Assembly (NCBI RefSeq): GCF_024139115.2
Contig: NC_085141.1
Coordinates: forward strand, 135,717,822-135,781,821
Direction: 5' to 3'
DNA length: 64,000 bases
Origin: Armigeres subalbatus
Taxonomy: Eukaryota; Arthropoda; Insecta; Diptera; Culicidae
The position numbers were made by a program, and so were the translations under genes. Each line of letters opens with the position of its first letter. Position 1 is the stretch's first letter. Below are positions 30,358 through 41,788 of this stretch, one piece after another. The notes beneath the pieces were generated by a model that saw nothing but the letters and a program-made list of their open reading frames with translations, searched no databases and was not told the origin of the DNA.

Positions 30358-32290
30358 TCATTTCGATGTTAATAGAGCTACCATAACGTCACCAGCAGCA
30401 TTCGATGATCGGACGTAGATGCATGCGCCATACGCCTGCTCCGAGGCATCGGTAAAGATGTGTAACTGAAGTGTAGTTGGTCCCGGAAGGATAACACATC
30501 GCGGCACACGAAGCCTGTTGAGATTTGGAAGTTGGTTTTGGTAGAACTCCCACCGAGTCTTGAATGTTGACGGTAGTTCCTTGTCCCAACTCCAAGGTTT
30601 GCAATTGTCATCAACGAGTGTCCAGATCGCTTGCATGAAGATTTTTGCCGTGGTAATAATTGGACCTACAAGTCCCAGTGGGTCAAATAATCGCGCAATG
30701 TGAGACAGCGCGATACGCTTAGTGAGAGCTCCGTCACTGAGATCCCAGGTATGTTGTGTTTTGTAGCGAAGAGTATCTGTGCCGGGCTCCCAGTGCAGCC
30801 CTAGAGTTTTGATGCACTGTTCTCTGTCAAAGTCGATCGATGTTTGAAGTGCTCTGTTCTCTGGCGGGATGTCCTGTATGACTGCAGGTTCATTAGAAGC
30901 CCATTTTCGTAACTCAAAGCCACCACTTTGTAGGAGTGACTCTAGCTGGCTTCGAAGTTCGATGGCTTCCTCGATAGTATTTGCTCCAGAAAACAAATCG
31001 TCAACGTAAAAATCCTTACGGAGTACGTGCGCTGCCCGTGGAAAATTGATTTGTCCGTCCTCAGCTAACTGCTGCAGTACGCGAGTAGCAAGGAAAGGCG
31101 CACTAGCAGTACCGTAAGTAACAGTTTTTAATTCATAGGTTTGTAGTGGTTCTTCTGGAGATGATCTCCAGACAATGTGTTGCAAACTGCTACTCCTTTC
31201 GTCAGTCAAAATTTGCCGATACATCTGCTTTATATCAGCATTGAGTAGAACAGGGTGCATTCGTGACCGCATCATAATTGACCGGAGATCATCCTGTACT
31301 ATTGGACCTACCATCAACGCATCATTGAGTGAAGGTCGAGTGGCTGTGCGGCAGGATGCGTCGAAAACTACGCGTACTTTGGTTGTCGTGCTGTCTTCCT
31401 TCAGGACGGCGTGATGGGGAAGATGGTAATGGGGATACCGATGATGTTGGGGATCACGAACGCTCTCCATGTGACCTAGTTCTAAGTATTCGTCCATAAA
31501 CACTTGATACTGTAAGCGTAATTCTTTTCTGACCGCAAGTTTGTTTTCCAGGAAATGGAATCGACGAATGGTAGTGCTGCGATTGTCGCCAAGTTTTTCC
31601 AGTACATCTTCTTTAATGGGTAGGCTGACAATATAACGTCCTTCAGAATTTCGAGTTACTGTGCGCCGGAAATGTTCCTCACAGGCAGCTTCTTCTCCGG
31701 AGATGGATTGTTGAGCTTCGTCTCCTTTGATGATCCAAAATTTCTGTACCAGGTCATGCAGGTCATTTATGGTTGCGACATTAGCGACGATTGGTGTGTT
31801 TCCTGGACTTGAGATATTCCTGCCTGATATGACCCATCCAAATACTGAGTTGATGAGTGTTGGTAGTCCTGCCCCAAGCAGAATCCTACCCGAAACCTTG
31901 AATAAATCGAAGAAGACTTCGGCGCCAAGGATTAGATCGACTTTATTACTTCGATAGAACGCTGGATCTGCCAGTTGAATTCCCGGTCGAATGTTCCACG
32001 ATGAGGTGTCAAAGGAAATAGAAGGCAAGTCAATGGCTACCTTCGGCAAAACAAGAAATTCGACTCTCGTTGAGTAGTCGGAGATACGAGAACGGATTTT
32101 TGAAACAAATTTGTAACGGGACTCAGTAGATGATTGTCCGATACCCGCAATTGGCAGATGGATTCGCTTGCGTTGAGCTTTTACGAGCTGGGAAAACGAT
32201 TCAGTCGCGAAACAACATTCGCTGCCGGAGTCCAGTAATGCTCTGGCTGCATGCTCGGTCCCGTTGTCGTCGACTACAATGACGATGGCT
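30358..32290 (-). pseudogene. BEL/Pao protease and reverse transcriptase
   Basis: The longest retroviral-type frame in the window. The protease active site ALLDSGSECCF lies at plus 32221-32240. DLILGAEVFFDLF and the FGWVISG tail of the protease follow. RT blocks are VRVVFDASC, LNADIKQMYRQI, TYGTASAPFLATR and the catalytic FYVDDLFSG at 30994-31010. The start of RNase H (HIFTDASEQAYGACIY) closes the frame at an A-rich run. BEL/Pao elements normally make one gag-pol polyprotein, but here frameshifts split it. This part is otherwise well preserved. Confidence 0.93.
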
Positions 32291-33525
32291 GTAGCAAGTA
32301 AGACGCGCTGATTTCCCGACCGACAGAAGCGTAGCTGGTGTGATTCTCAAGCGTTGCTGACACTGATGCGTATGGCTGTTCGATGGGCAATTGATTGGTG
32401 TCTTCTCTTGGATGAGGCGTTTTGATACATTTAGCATTGGCCGTAGTGGAACTAAGGCAGAGTTGAGTGTGATGATGACCCCTACATTTGCGACAGGTAC
32501 TTGAAGATGAACACTCTTTGGCCAAATGTCCTTTACGCAAACAATTCCGACATAATTGGTGACGCCGGACTTCCTTCTCCTTTTCATCGAGGCTGAGTTT
32601 GGAGAATACTGCACATTGATAAAGAGGGTGATGTTCCGAGCACGCGATACACTTTCTTTGATTAACAGGACTTGCTCCGTGGCTGCTTATAACTCGTTGG
32701 ACTGAAGATTTCTTTACCGAGTAGGATGGCTGCTGCGATTCCGAGGTTTTGCTGATCGTTTGTAGTACGGTGACCCTCCGCTGTATGAAACCAGTAAGCT
32801 CCTTGAACGAGATGACGTTGAGTGTTGACGAGTGTTCCTCCCAATCCCGTCTGGTGGTGGGATCCAGTCGGCTACTCAGCATCCGAATTAGCAGCACATC
32901 CCAGAACTCAGTCCTTTCCCCAAGTTGACTGAGTATCTTCACATTTGTCTCGAATTTTTCTACCAGCGAATGTAACTCAGATGCGGATTCACGTTTAACT
33001 GAAGGGAACTCGAATAGAGTGTCGACGTAGGACTGTTTGAGTCGAGCCGGGTTCTGGTAGTGATCCAGAAGCAGATTCCAGGCAACCAAATAGTTATTAG
33101 CGCTAAGAGCGACAGTCTGTACGAGTTTCAAGGCCTCTCCACACAACGATGAGCGAAGATAATAAAACTTCTGAATACTGGACAGCTCATTTGACGAGTG
33201 GACCAACGAAACGAAGAGATCGTGGAAATTTAGCCATTGGTCTAATTGTCCGGAGAAAACGGGAAGTTTGATATCGGGCAACCTTACATGTGATGACAAC
33301 AGGCCTTGCGCAGTTGGATGAGGAGTTGATGGTGAGCGTGGTGACGGCAATGCTTCCTTATTGACTGAAAGCAGGAATCCTTTAACTTTAAAGTACGACG
33401 ACTCGAAATCTACACGTTCCTTGAGATGTGCGTCAAGAGCAGCCTCGTCCAACGTTTCGAGTTCATTTTGAACGGTGTTAAGATCCTTCCAGATAACGTT
33501 GGCGTGCTCTAGACAGGTACCTCAG
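32274..33525 (-). pseudogene. BEL/Pao gag (main part)
   Basis: A capsid-like region reads LPVFSGQLDQWLNFHDLF, then FYYLRSSLCGEAL and NYLVAWNLLLDHYQNP. Zinc-binding modules follow: CIACSEHHPLYQC, then CRNCLRKGHLAKEC (near 32510-32553) and CRKCRGHHHTQLC. This order is typical of BEL/Pao gag. The frame is open upstream to a stop at 33524-33522. It is out of frame with the N-terminal piece, and it differs from the protease/RT frame. Confidence 0.9.
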
Positions 33526-33637
33526 GGACACTAGTTTCCTCATTGTACTCTTCGACGAACTTTTTGATGAGGCAGAACGATGTGTCTTCTGTCTTCTGTC
33601 TCATCTTTAGCAACTTGATTCGCCGCTCGTTGGACAT
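33508..33637 (-). pseudogene. BEL/Pao gag N-terminal piece
   Basis: It starts ATG at 33637 and reads MSNERRIKLLKMRQKTEDTS, then FCLIKKFVEEYNEET, ending at TAG near 33510. The start fits the beginning of a BEL gag about 250 bp inside the LTR. One base change of frame separates it from the main gag part. Confidence 0.7.
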
Positions 33638-33864
33638 CGTAGATAGGGACGAGGTGGTTCTGGAAAGCACAGACCGCGTAGATCACAAGGGAAAGGGTAG
33701 TAACGTTAGAATGCTAATTACCTGATTTCAGGAAAGTCTTGCCTTTTATGATATTCTACGTTGTTGTGGTATCGGCGATAACAACTAATGCTCACAGTGA
33801 CTAAGCACGTGTTTCCTCTATTGCTATCCAAATCTCTGGGTGGATCTCCGGAGTTCGACGGTTA

Positions 33865-33884
33865 TCCGGTTCGAAGGACCAAAA
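33865..33884 (-). promoter_or_regulatory. Primer binding site of the BEL/Pao element
   Basis: Directly inside the 5' LTR the minus strand reads TTTTGGTCCTTCGAACCGG. It contains TGG and is complementary to a tRNA 3' end of type GGTTCGAAGGACCA, the usual BEL priming arrangement. The tRNA identity was not determined. Confidence 0.7.
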
Positions 33885-34789
33885 TGTCGACAGCACAGAA
33901 GCGCGTAAGCAAAGGCAATAGAACCACTGATACTACCCGTAAAGATGGTACAATTTGGATTGTCCTTTCAACTGAATCACTGTATTTCGCTTCACTATTT
34001 AATCTTACTTTTATTAACGTTACTTCAAACTTCTTCTAATTCTAACGTTTATTTCAATTCTACATATTCAACTTTTAGGTACTCCATGCGCAACAAGACT
34101 ATATTAGGTTGATCTTAGGTTGTCGTTTTAAGTTCACTCGATGAATACCGAAGCCGATGACTAGTCCGTGTGACGAAAAAAGAGACATGATGACGTTTTG
34201 TTCAGTCCTTTTATATATTGGGCGATTGGCGCTTTGATGTTGCATGAAGAAGAAGAAGCAGAAAGATGATAATCGAAAAAATCTCCACGGGAAACCATAC
34301 GAAGAAGTTTTTAAAACTCTTCTCAAAAATTCTAGAAGCAATTTAATTAAAAACGGTAAGCAGTACGGGGTTGGACTTTTCTTCTACTGTGTATTAAGTG
34401 TAATATAACAAGATAAAATTTCGAATAGGAATATTGTGTTTATTATATAGTAGAAGAAAAGTCCAACCCCGCTCTGCTTACCGTTTTTAATTAAATTGCT
34501 TCTAGAATTTTTGGGAAGAGTTTTAAAAACTTCTTCGTATGGTTTCCCGTGGAGATATTTTCGATTATCATCTTTCTGCTTCTTCTTCTTCATGCAACAT
34601 CAAAGCGCCAATCGGAAATAACTTTTTCTCCATCTTGGTATTTCCGAAGGGCGGCTGTCAGTGGTGTTCGACTCGATTCGCCTGCTGAGGGAGTGGTTGC
34701 TTGAACTTGACGAAAGCAAGCACACAGAAAGGTGGCACAGACCATGAACTTCCATACACTGTTTCAGCTGTGCGTGTAGCGCACGAACA
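33885..34789 (-). repeat. 5' LTR of the BEL/Pao element
   Basis: This is the promoter-bearing LTR, since the element runs on the minus strand. It is 905 bp including a 384 bp hairpin insertion. Apart from the insertions, I noticed only a handful of differences from the 3' LTR, for example a few extra bases after gtacaattt. This suggests a fairly recent integration. Confidence 0.93.
34227..34610. mobile_element. Long fold-back element inside the 5' LTR
   Basis: Two arms of about 162 bp (34227-34388 and 34447-34610) are near-perfect inverted copies. They begin TGGCGCTTTGATGTTGCATG and are separated by a 58 bp AT-rich loop. The other LTR shows the empty site. AT borders both sides. No coding capacity. 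A transcript would form a very long stem. Confidence 0.9.
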
Positions 34790-34799
34790 GGTGTTATTT

Positions 34800-35590
34800 T
34801 AAATATATCGACAGATTCAACATAAGTGAACACTATGAAATAATTTATCATTCGGCACGTTAATTTACACAATGCAGTAAATTGACGAAATCTTGGCAAT
34901 TGGTTTTATAAGGATAAACCTGGATAAACATAATGATAATTCAATGTGAGAAAATGCACATTGAACACCGAGAGGAAATTTGCTGGTTTCAAGCAAAATA
35001 TCTTGAAAATTGTATTCGATCGAGTCCGCAGCTCCCAGAGTTAAACACGGGTTTCTTTATCTTTTTTTCTTCTTCTTTCATCCCTTTTCAGTGTTTTTTC
35101 TTCATATACTTTCGTCCTCCAGTTTTTACCCTACATTTTTCCTTTTTTCGAAAGAAGGAAGGAGGAAGAATGAAGAAGGAAGAAAAAAGAAGAATGTACT
35201 TTCGACCTTTTGTCCCTTATGACCAGGGGTGGTGGAAATTCGCGGACAGCCAATTCAGAAAATCTTAAAATTCGCGGCCATTTCGCGGTAAATTATATTT
35301 CGGTACAAAAAATAAAAAAGACAATGTAGATTCCATATTTATTTAAATTGTTGGGTTTATTAATTTCAAATTATTTTCTTTTTATTATTTCTTTGCATTA
35401 CTGGTCAAAAGCACTTGGTTGAACCGCGAGACCGCTCAAAGCAGAGCATCGTGTGTGTAGCTTCTATTCATTCGTGTGCTTCGAACCAACAGTCCAAACA
35501 GCGTTCGGTTGGCAGTTTGGCGCGCACATTCCGAATAATTGTATATTCTTTGAGGCCAAATTGACTTTTCCCGTCAAACAATTTTATTGG
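34800..35590. other. BEL flank with polypyrimidine/purine repeat
   Basis: The interval 35035-35160 is the inverted counterpart of 26490-26610, including the cgtcctccag and ccctacattttt words. The rest (34800-35030, 35220-35590) shows no gene. Confidence 0.45.
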
Positions 35591-35730
35591 CTTGTCATAA
35601 GACGAGTTTGTACAATCCCATTTAATTCCACCACTTAATTGTACCTTGACAGATACGTATTTCGACCTCAAAAGTAAGGTCGTCTTCAGTGTCTCGTACT
35701 TGGGATTGTACAAACTCGTCTTATGACAAG
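35591..35730. repeat. Fold-back repeat, copy 2 (CTTGTCATAAGACGAG family)
   Basis: It has the same outer ends as the copy at 3089-3311, but the internal right arm is mostly missing. Only 140 bp remain. It shares the cttgacagatacgtatttcg block. Confidence 0.65.
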
Positions 35731-36177
35731 TGAAGACATTCCACTAAACCACTGCTTTCTGTCTATCTTTCTAAGTTCAGTCACTATAGTTTTTTTCATC
35801 ATCAGGACATAAGTTGTCTGTTGTTATAGATCTTTAATACAGACACAATTCGTTTTTGGCACAAACGATTAAAAAAAAAACAAAACATTCGATATCCAAC
35901 CCAAAAAGTTTTTTTTTACTTTTTGAAATTGCTTATTAACCACGTAGGTTTCATAATCCACGTAGAGAAAATTTCCAAAACCCGCGTTAAATCAGAAAAG
36001 TTAAAAAAAACTTACATCCCGAAATTTGTTCAAAAAAGAGTATCATGAAAAGACAAAAATCATTCGATTTTGGCAACATATTTATAAAAATAATAATCGA
36101 TGAGAGTCTGTAAATAAAATAATGAATAAATTAAAAAAAAACTATAATCTTTGTCCAGAAAATAACGAAACTATACT

Positions 36178-36252
36178 ATCTATACAAAACACTTTCCAAT
36201 AAAATTGAACTGTGCTTTCCCTTCAACCTTCTGCAATGTAGCCAATAGATTT
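36178..36252 (+). repeat. Direct repeat, left copy
   Basis: A 75 bp sequence beginning atctatacaaaacac and containing gtgctttcccttcaacctt. It recurs with few changes at 36777-36851, on the other side of a transposase relic. Confidence 0.85.
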
Positions 36253-36299
36253 GTTTTCCGCTATATTTCCGTTTATTGGTATTCTAAAGGACCAAGTGC

Positions 36300-36610
36300 T
36301 TCCCTGGGGGAAGGTCGAATTCTCCGAGGATCATAACGTTGTCCTACAGTATGATGGAGCGCCATGTCACAAGTTCAATCGACCCAACAATGGCTGAAGA
36401 ACAACATGATATTTTGGTTGAAAGATTTGTGGCCCTCTAGCAGTGCGGATCTTAATCCGTTGGGTTATACGATTGGGGCGAATGTTGAAGCACAAGTCTG
36501 CAAACCATCGCACCCTTGTGTGAAGACCCTGATGTTAGGCATAACATGCACATGGCTGTCGATGTCGGAGGATTAGGTTCGAAAGGCGTGTTCTAGCTCC
36601 GGCGTCGTCT
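36300..36610 (+). pseudogene. Tc1/mariner-type transposase relic
   Basis: Across two frames I read LQYDGAPCHKFN (second catalytic Asp block), WLKNNMIFWLKDLWPSSSAD, LNPLGY where the family has a catalytic acid before Tyr, VEAQVCKPSHPCV and VRKAC. This is the C-terminal half of an IS630/Tc1/mariner transposase with about 37-residue spacing of the last acidic pair. The final acid is replaced by Gly, and stops and frameshifts are present, so it is dead. Confidence 0.7.
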
Positions 36611-36776
36611 TGAGAATATTATTAATAAAAATAAAGCACACATTCAGTAAACTTGTTTGAAAGGACCTTATAATGGTAACTGAACTCGAAAATGATGACA
36701 ATATCGCTTGGAGCAGTTCAAATGGGATTTAATAGAAATAGAACCAATTTTCGTATTATTTTCTGCCGCACCCTAA

Positions 36777-36851
36777 ATCTATACAAAACACTATCGAATA
36801 AAATTGAACTGTGCTTTCCCTTCAACCTTTCGCAATGTAGCCAATAGATTT
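36777..36851 (+). repeat. Direct repeat, right copy
   Basis: The second copy of the 75 bp sequence. It differs from the left copy at a few bases (for example ctatcgaataaa versus ctttccaataaa). Confidence 0.85.
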
Positions 36852-36894
36852 TTTACGCCAAATTCAGATATGGCAGTTGAGAAAAACGGGTCAT

Positions 36895-37660
36895 AATTTA
36901 CCAAAGTACGAAATTTAGTTTTTCTGTTCTGCAAAGCTAAATTTTAGCTTTTCACTTGAATTGAATGCAGAGCAAAGCTTCAATTTCATCGAATGGTCCT
37001 TGCAAAATGCATATAGGTTGTCAGAATTTCTTCGGCATGTACATTTGTTGTAGAAAAACGGAAATAAATTTACAAAAATACGTGATTTCCTAAAAAAAAA
37101 AGTTTCTTTGTTCTGTGATGCTACATTTGAGCTTCTTACTTCGAGGAATAAACTTGAGTTTCATAGAAAAGGCATTGCAAAATGTTAAATGTATTTGGAT
37201 ATGCATTGCATTGTTGGATTTATTTAGCGGGAACATTTGCTGTTAATCAGACGACTGCGGTGGGCCGAGTAAATAGTTAGAATGTTGAACAGTAACCCGG
37301 TGAAAACAGTTCTCGGCTAACGACCCAAAGGGCACAAGAAGGCGTGGTGCGCAGCGAGCAAGGTGGATCTACCAAGTGGACGCTGATTTGCGGAGCCTCC
37401 GAAGCCTGCATGGTTGGCGAAGTGCAACCATGGACCGAGCTGAATGGAGTCGACTTTTATGTACTGCAAAGGCCACTTCGGCCTTCGTTTAAATAAATTT
37501 GTTGTAAGAACGGAATTAAAATCTACTATAACATGAATTTTCATGGATATTGGATTGCACTGTTTACAAAGCAGAATTTTAGCTTCTCACTTTGAGAGCC
37601 TGAATTTCTTAGAATGGCCCTTGCATTACATGAAAATCCGCTTTGTAAATAAACGATTTA
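36895..37660 (+). repeat. Degenerate repeated segments with RTE insertion
   Basis: Three loosely similar segments begin with a tttctgttctgcaaagct or similar word and end near ccttgcaaaatg (near 36900, 37090 and 37565). An RTE 3' fragment separates the second and third. Confidence 0.45.
37258..37505 (+). pseudogene. RTE-clade LINE 3' end
   Basis: The reading RMLNSNPVKTVLG is followed, after a one-base shift, by DPKGTRRRGAQRARW, VDADLRSLRSLHGW and DRAEWSRLLCTAKATSAFV with a TAA at 37490. This is the conserved C-terminus of RTE-type ORF2. Only about 80 codons remain, so it is a strongly 5'-truncated insertion. Confidence 0.8.
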
Positions 37661-37669
37661 CAAAATTTG

Positions 37670-38855
37670 TAATTCTGTACCAATAACTGTATGGGTTATA
37701 AAAAATCTAAATACATATCTGAATTCAACGAAGAAAAAATCTATTTACCCTTGAAGGCGCGAGGCGATTTTTTAGAAATAGTCGGAAATATTTTTAACAT
37801 AAATAATAATTGAAATCATTAACATTAAATGTATTTTCGATTTGTTGTTTTAAAACAGCATTGCGCATTTAAGGGTTAAACACTTTGGACATGATTGAAA
37901 GGGGTGAAACACTATCGATTACTTACTTGCTCCATTTTGCATGATTCGTCGAGAAATCAAAAAACTTTTTTTACACGGATTTTAAAATTTTGAACTGAAA
38001 ACTTTTTTTACACGGAACGCATCCCCCGTGTAAAAAAAGAATCGGGTGTACTGTAATCCGTATTCGATTTATTTTCATTACTGTTGATTCAAAGCTTCGA
38101 AGCACCCTTATATTAAGCAATTTTTACTATCTCAAATATAAGGCCATTTTCACAATATGAGGATCTGTCGTTCCATGCAGGTAATGGACATTTAAATATA
38201 AATGTAAGAAGTTGGGGGGGGGGGGGCATGTGTTGTTTTGAGAAGTGTCTGGTATTCGGAGGAGTCCACCACGGAAGTGCCGTATTCTGAAAGAGTGACG
38301 TATACGCCATTTAAAAACGGTGTTAGCGAGTAATACTGATTGAGCTCTTTAACAGAGAAATGGAAAACATGTAGGTTGTTATACGTCACTTCGTCAGATT
38401 ACGGCAGGGAATGTCCTACCTCTTCATATCATACATTTCAGGATTCTTTTACGATCTGCCTGTGCATTTATCCTTTATTTTACAAATGCTCAATGTATAA
38501 GAAAAACTCACACACCCTAAGGTAAATTATTCAGTCTTTATAAAAATCGAATATGAGTCATCTTTCAATCATTCAGCATTCCTCCCCTAATCTCTGTGTT
38601 GCACATGAATCTGCTTGATTCCAATGCATATTAAATGGCGATGGGAACAGCACAGATTTGTTCTAACGCCCACCTGGTATGCCATCATATCTTGTTTATG
38701 CATACATGGATGAGCCGTGTGTTCCATGCAGATATGGAAGATAATGGAACAGTAAAACAAATTACTACCAGCTGGACCCAAGCCTACATGATGATATTTA
38801 TCTAACAAGTAATCATTTAAACGTTAACTAATTCCACTCACACGTCATAGATTCA
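37670..38855. other. AT-rich DNA without recognised genes
   Basis: It contains two copies of a ttttttacacgg word near 37968 and 38006, and a run of 13 G at 38213. Nothing else can be supported. Confidence 0.3.
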
Positions 38856-38859
38856 ACAA

Positions 38860-39480
38860 ACGCGGCTGAATTGAGGAAAGCGGTGGGTCATTTAGTGGCA
38901 CGCGGTGCAGAGAATCCGGGTCCAGGAGGCTAAAATTAACCGCCTCGCCACTAATGCTTGAATTTGGCCATGAACGACCGGCGCCTAGCGAGCCGCCTCC
39001 ATCGCCATTTCATTTGTGGGAAGTGTTTTGTTAGCTCATTTTCAGAAAATTGCCACGATAGCACCCGCGGGGCACATGTGATAATTGCCGACCGACGACA
39101 AAGACAAAGGCAACATTATCTTAGAACCGCAGCTCAGCGCGAGCGGAAGGCGAGCTGGAGTGTCATCGGCGTCGACCGATGTCCAACGTCGTTATTGTTA
39201 GAACAGAAAACACCGTCAGCGATGTACTAAGTGACGCCACGAGCCGGGATCTTGCTATTGCCGGTGGACTTGTCACCAGAAGATTGACACCACTGCTCTA
39301 GCTGGCTGGTTACCTGGACAATGGCTCCGGGGGATTTTCTGTGACAAGGCAAAAGAATTTATCGCGCCGCACCGTGTCGCACAGGCTGGTATATTGTAAT
39401 ATCGCCTGTGTGGTCGGAAAGAGCTAATTTTACCCAGTGACCACACCAGCTAATAACCGGTAAAAAGAAGGCCAATGAAT
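38860..39480. other. GC-richer unique island 2
   Basis: No repeat family is recognised, and GC and CpG are higher than in the flanks. Short frames are present without domains. Such islands in repeat-rich mosquito DNA can be cis-regulatory sequence or untranslated exons. No splice site or promoter element is decisive. Confidence 0.3.
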
Positions 39481-39774
39481 AAAAAACGATAAAATGTGGT
39501 TAGCGACAATCCGCAGCGCTGAAGAACATTTCCTACCGAATTGCGCCTGATAAGATTGTAATGGATCAGACTCCACTAATAATTTTAATTGCTAATGATC
39601 TACTACATGCATTCATCTCTTAGACTTGACTAACACTATCATCCTTATTTACTATCATACATTTTTAGTTTATCAATTACATTTCAATTGCCTTTGGTAG
39701 TTAATATTTTTCCTATGGATGAATTGACCCATGTAGGAATTACAATGTTTACTAAATTATTAAAAAAATGGTCG

Positions 39775-39830
39775 AGACGAGCCAGGCTCGGGCTGAAATT
39801 CTAGGTAATAAAGAATAAAAAATAATAATA
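39775..39830 (+). mobile_element. LINE 3' tail insertion
   Basis: The stretch gacgagccaggctcgggctg is followed by taataaag and an A/T-rich tail. It is the same tail type as at 10614 and 49828. It is only about 55 bp long. Confidence 0.45.
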
Positions 39831-39989
39831 AATTAAATTACTAAAATTGAACTAATTAAAACTAAGGGTACACAGAGCTGACCGTTGTAATAGAACATTG
39901 CAACGATTTTTGTAGATTTTGTCGATTTACTGGACTTGTTCTGAAGATGAGTGACATCGCGCCGGACATTGTTCTGAAGATGGGTGACA

Positions 39990-40345
39990 TAAGAAACTCT
40001 CGGCTGATGTGAAAAAATATAAGCTGAGTTTTGGAAGCATTCGAGGAAATTTTCCATTTTTACAAGTAACTTTTTTGCAATCTACTACAATTGACACGAA
40101 GGCTTCGCCCTTTGGCGGAAAGGTCCGTGTCGCCTGCTGACAAAGATTTTTGACACCCTGGTGGTAAATCAAGTAAGTCAGAAGTACCTAAAAAATGTTA
40201 TACAATATGGGCCCTAGTATGCTGCCTTGCGGAACACTAGATCTTTATACGTATGAAATCTATCAGATTTCAAATTCTAATAGTTTACCTGCAGTGAGCA
40301 ATCTGATAAATGATTTTGGATCAGTTTAATAATGTACAGAGGAAA
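39990..40345 (-). pseudogene. Jockey-clade reverse transcriptase relic
   Basis: Minus-strand frames give IQNHLSDCSLQVNY, SVPQGSILGPILYN (near 40221-40238), DLPPGCQKSLFADDTDLSAKG (catalytic FADD near 40130) and SNASKTQLIFF. The block order and spacing match Jockey-type LINE ORF2. Frameshifts and stops are present. Confidence 0.72.
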
Positions 40346-40365
40346 ATTAAAATTTAACAATAAAG

Positions 40366-40560
40366 CAGCGGTTCTCAACCTGGGTACATATACCCCTGGG
40401 GGTACCTTCTTTGGCCCCAGGGGGTACCTCGAACAAAAATGCGTAATGGCAGATGTATTGCAATTGACCTTTCCCGTCAAAAATTGTATCTCGTTTCATT
40501 GTCCCAGTCAATTATTTGGCTCATTCAAGTCAATTTTTCCAAAGAACTCATTTTTTTTAA
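40366..40560 (+). mobile_element. hAT-type fragment H1 (CAGCGGTTCTCAACC end)
   Basis: It begins CAGCGGTTCTCAACCTGGG, the widespread hAT terminal motif. A block follows with two inverted ggtacc-type G/C runs. The right part is missing, and no transposase is present. Related copies lie at 48151 and 62026. Confidence 0.7.
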
Positions 40561-40569
40561 CTATTTAAA

Positions 40570-40850
40570 AAACCCTGATTAATCCACCTAGCGGTGATGG
40601 TGCCTTTCTCTATAATTATAACAATAGCATTTTGGCCATTACTCTCGATCCCATAGTCCGATCTGGCCAATTTTCAATAGGAAACAATGGGAGAGTATAC
40701 TGTGTCGAATGCAACTTGTTGCGAGTAAATCGGTTGAGGATAAGTGCCTGAAAAATGAGTGACATTTTTTTACTCAATTTTTCTAGAAAAAAGTGGTATT
40801 TTGGCCATAATTTCCGAACCCATAGTCCGATCTGACCAATTTTCAATAGG
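40570..40850 (+). repeat. Left end of the 168 bp tandem-repeat element
   Basis: The start aaaccctgattaatccacc and ggtgcctttctc is followed by about 1.7 copies of the 168 bp unit. The array then stops and resumes at 45957. A copy in the opposite direction shows the same terminus at 51710-51775. Confidence 0.65.
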
Positions 40851-41149
40851 AATTTAGGATATAGGAATAATATAGGATAATTAGGAAAATAGGAATTTCA
40901 ATTTATTGAGTGATAAATTCACAATAAATGTATTATTTGTGTTGTACTTCATTGTTCTACAATCATACAATCTGTGATATCAAATGTTTACATAAGTTGT
41001 AACCTAGAGTGTTAAAAAAATGCAAATATCCCAAAATATTTCTATAAATGTGACATAATAGGTGTCTATAGTATAGGTGGTGCCAAGTTGCTGCTGCTGT
41101 TGTTGTTGCTGTTGGTGGTGCGTCGTTCTACACACTTGCGTTTGGTTCC

Positions 41150-41788
41150 GTGTTGTAAAAGCGAAGGAAGTTTGATTGATGCTGGCCTTACCCCAGTACA
41201 TCGCATGTACTCCAATACAGTATCGTCAATAACGATAACTGTCTTTTGGAAGGTTCTGGCTCGAAAACAAGTAATACTGTTGTGTTATTTAGGGTAGATT
41301 TGATATTGTCACGGAAAAGATTCACTCCTAGTACGTCGCATATACATACGTTAAGTTGTGTTATAAATTAACATACTTCGCATGGTTCTGGCTCACATTA
41401 AACACTCAGATGCTGTGTCTGTAGAGTAGATTTGACAGTGTCATGGAAAAGGTAAGCCTAGCTATATATTAAAGCTTTTAGTAGTGAGTATCTTCGTGGG
41501 ATCCGAGTGAGTACTACGAACCTGTCCACTGCAAATACACCATAGAGAAAGCTCTGATGAAATGCACTAATACATTCTTTAGTACTGTACTTGTAGTATA
41601 ACATACTAGGGTTTTGCAAACGTGTGTGCAATTGATACTACAGTTGTGTTGATATTTTTGTAAACGAATGTAATCTATATGTTCCTTATTTTTGTTTAGT
41701 ATACGTTTCTGTCTTATAAAACGTCCACATAGTTAAATTTGTTTACACCTAATACTCTCTCTTCCGTAATAAGAATCTGGCTTTAAAA
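41150..41788 (+). promoter_or_regulatory. 5' UTR of the CR1-like LINE with tandem monomers
   Basis: About two and a half monomers of 132-140 bp can be aligned. The words ggttctggct (41256, 41389), tagatttgayagtgtca-like (41297, 41429) and agtacrtcgcat (41197, 41331) recur in order. Repeated 5' monomers act as promoters in some LINE families, and that role is inferred here. Confidence 0.5.
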
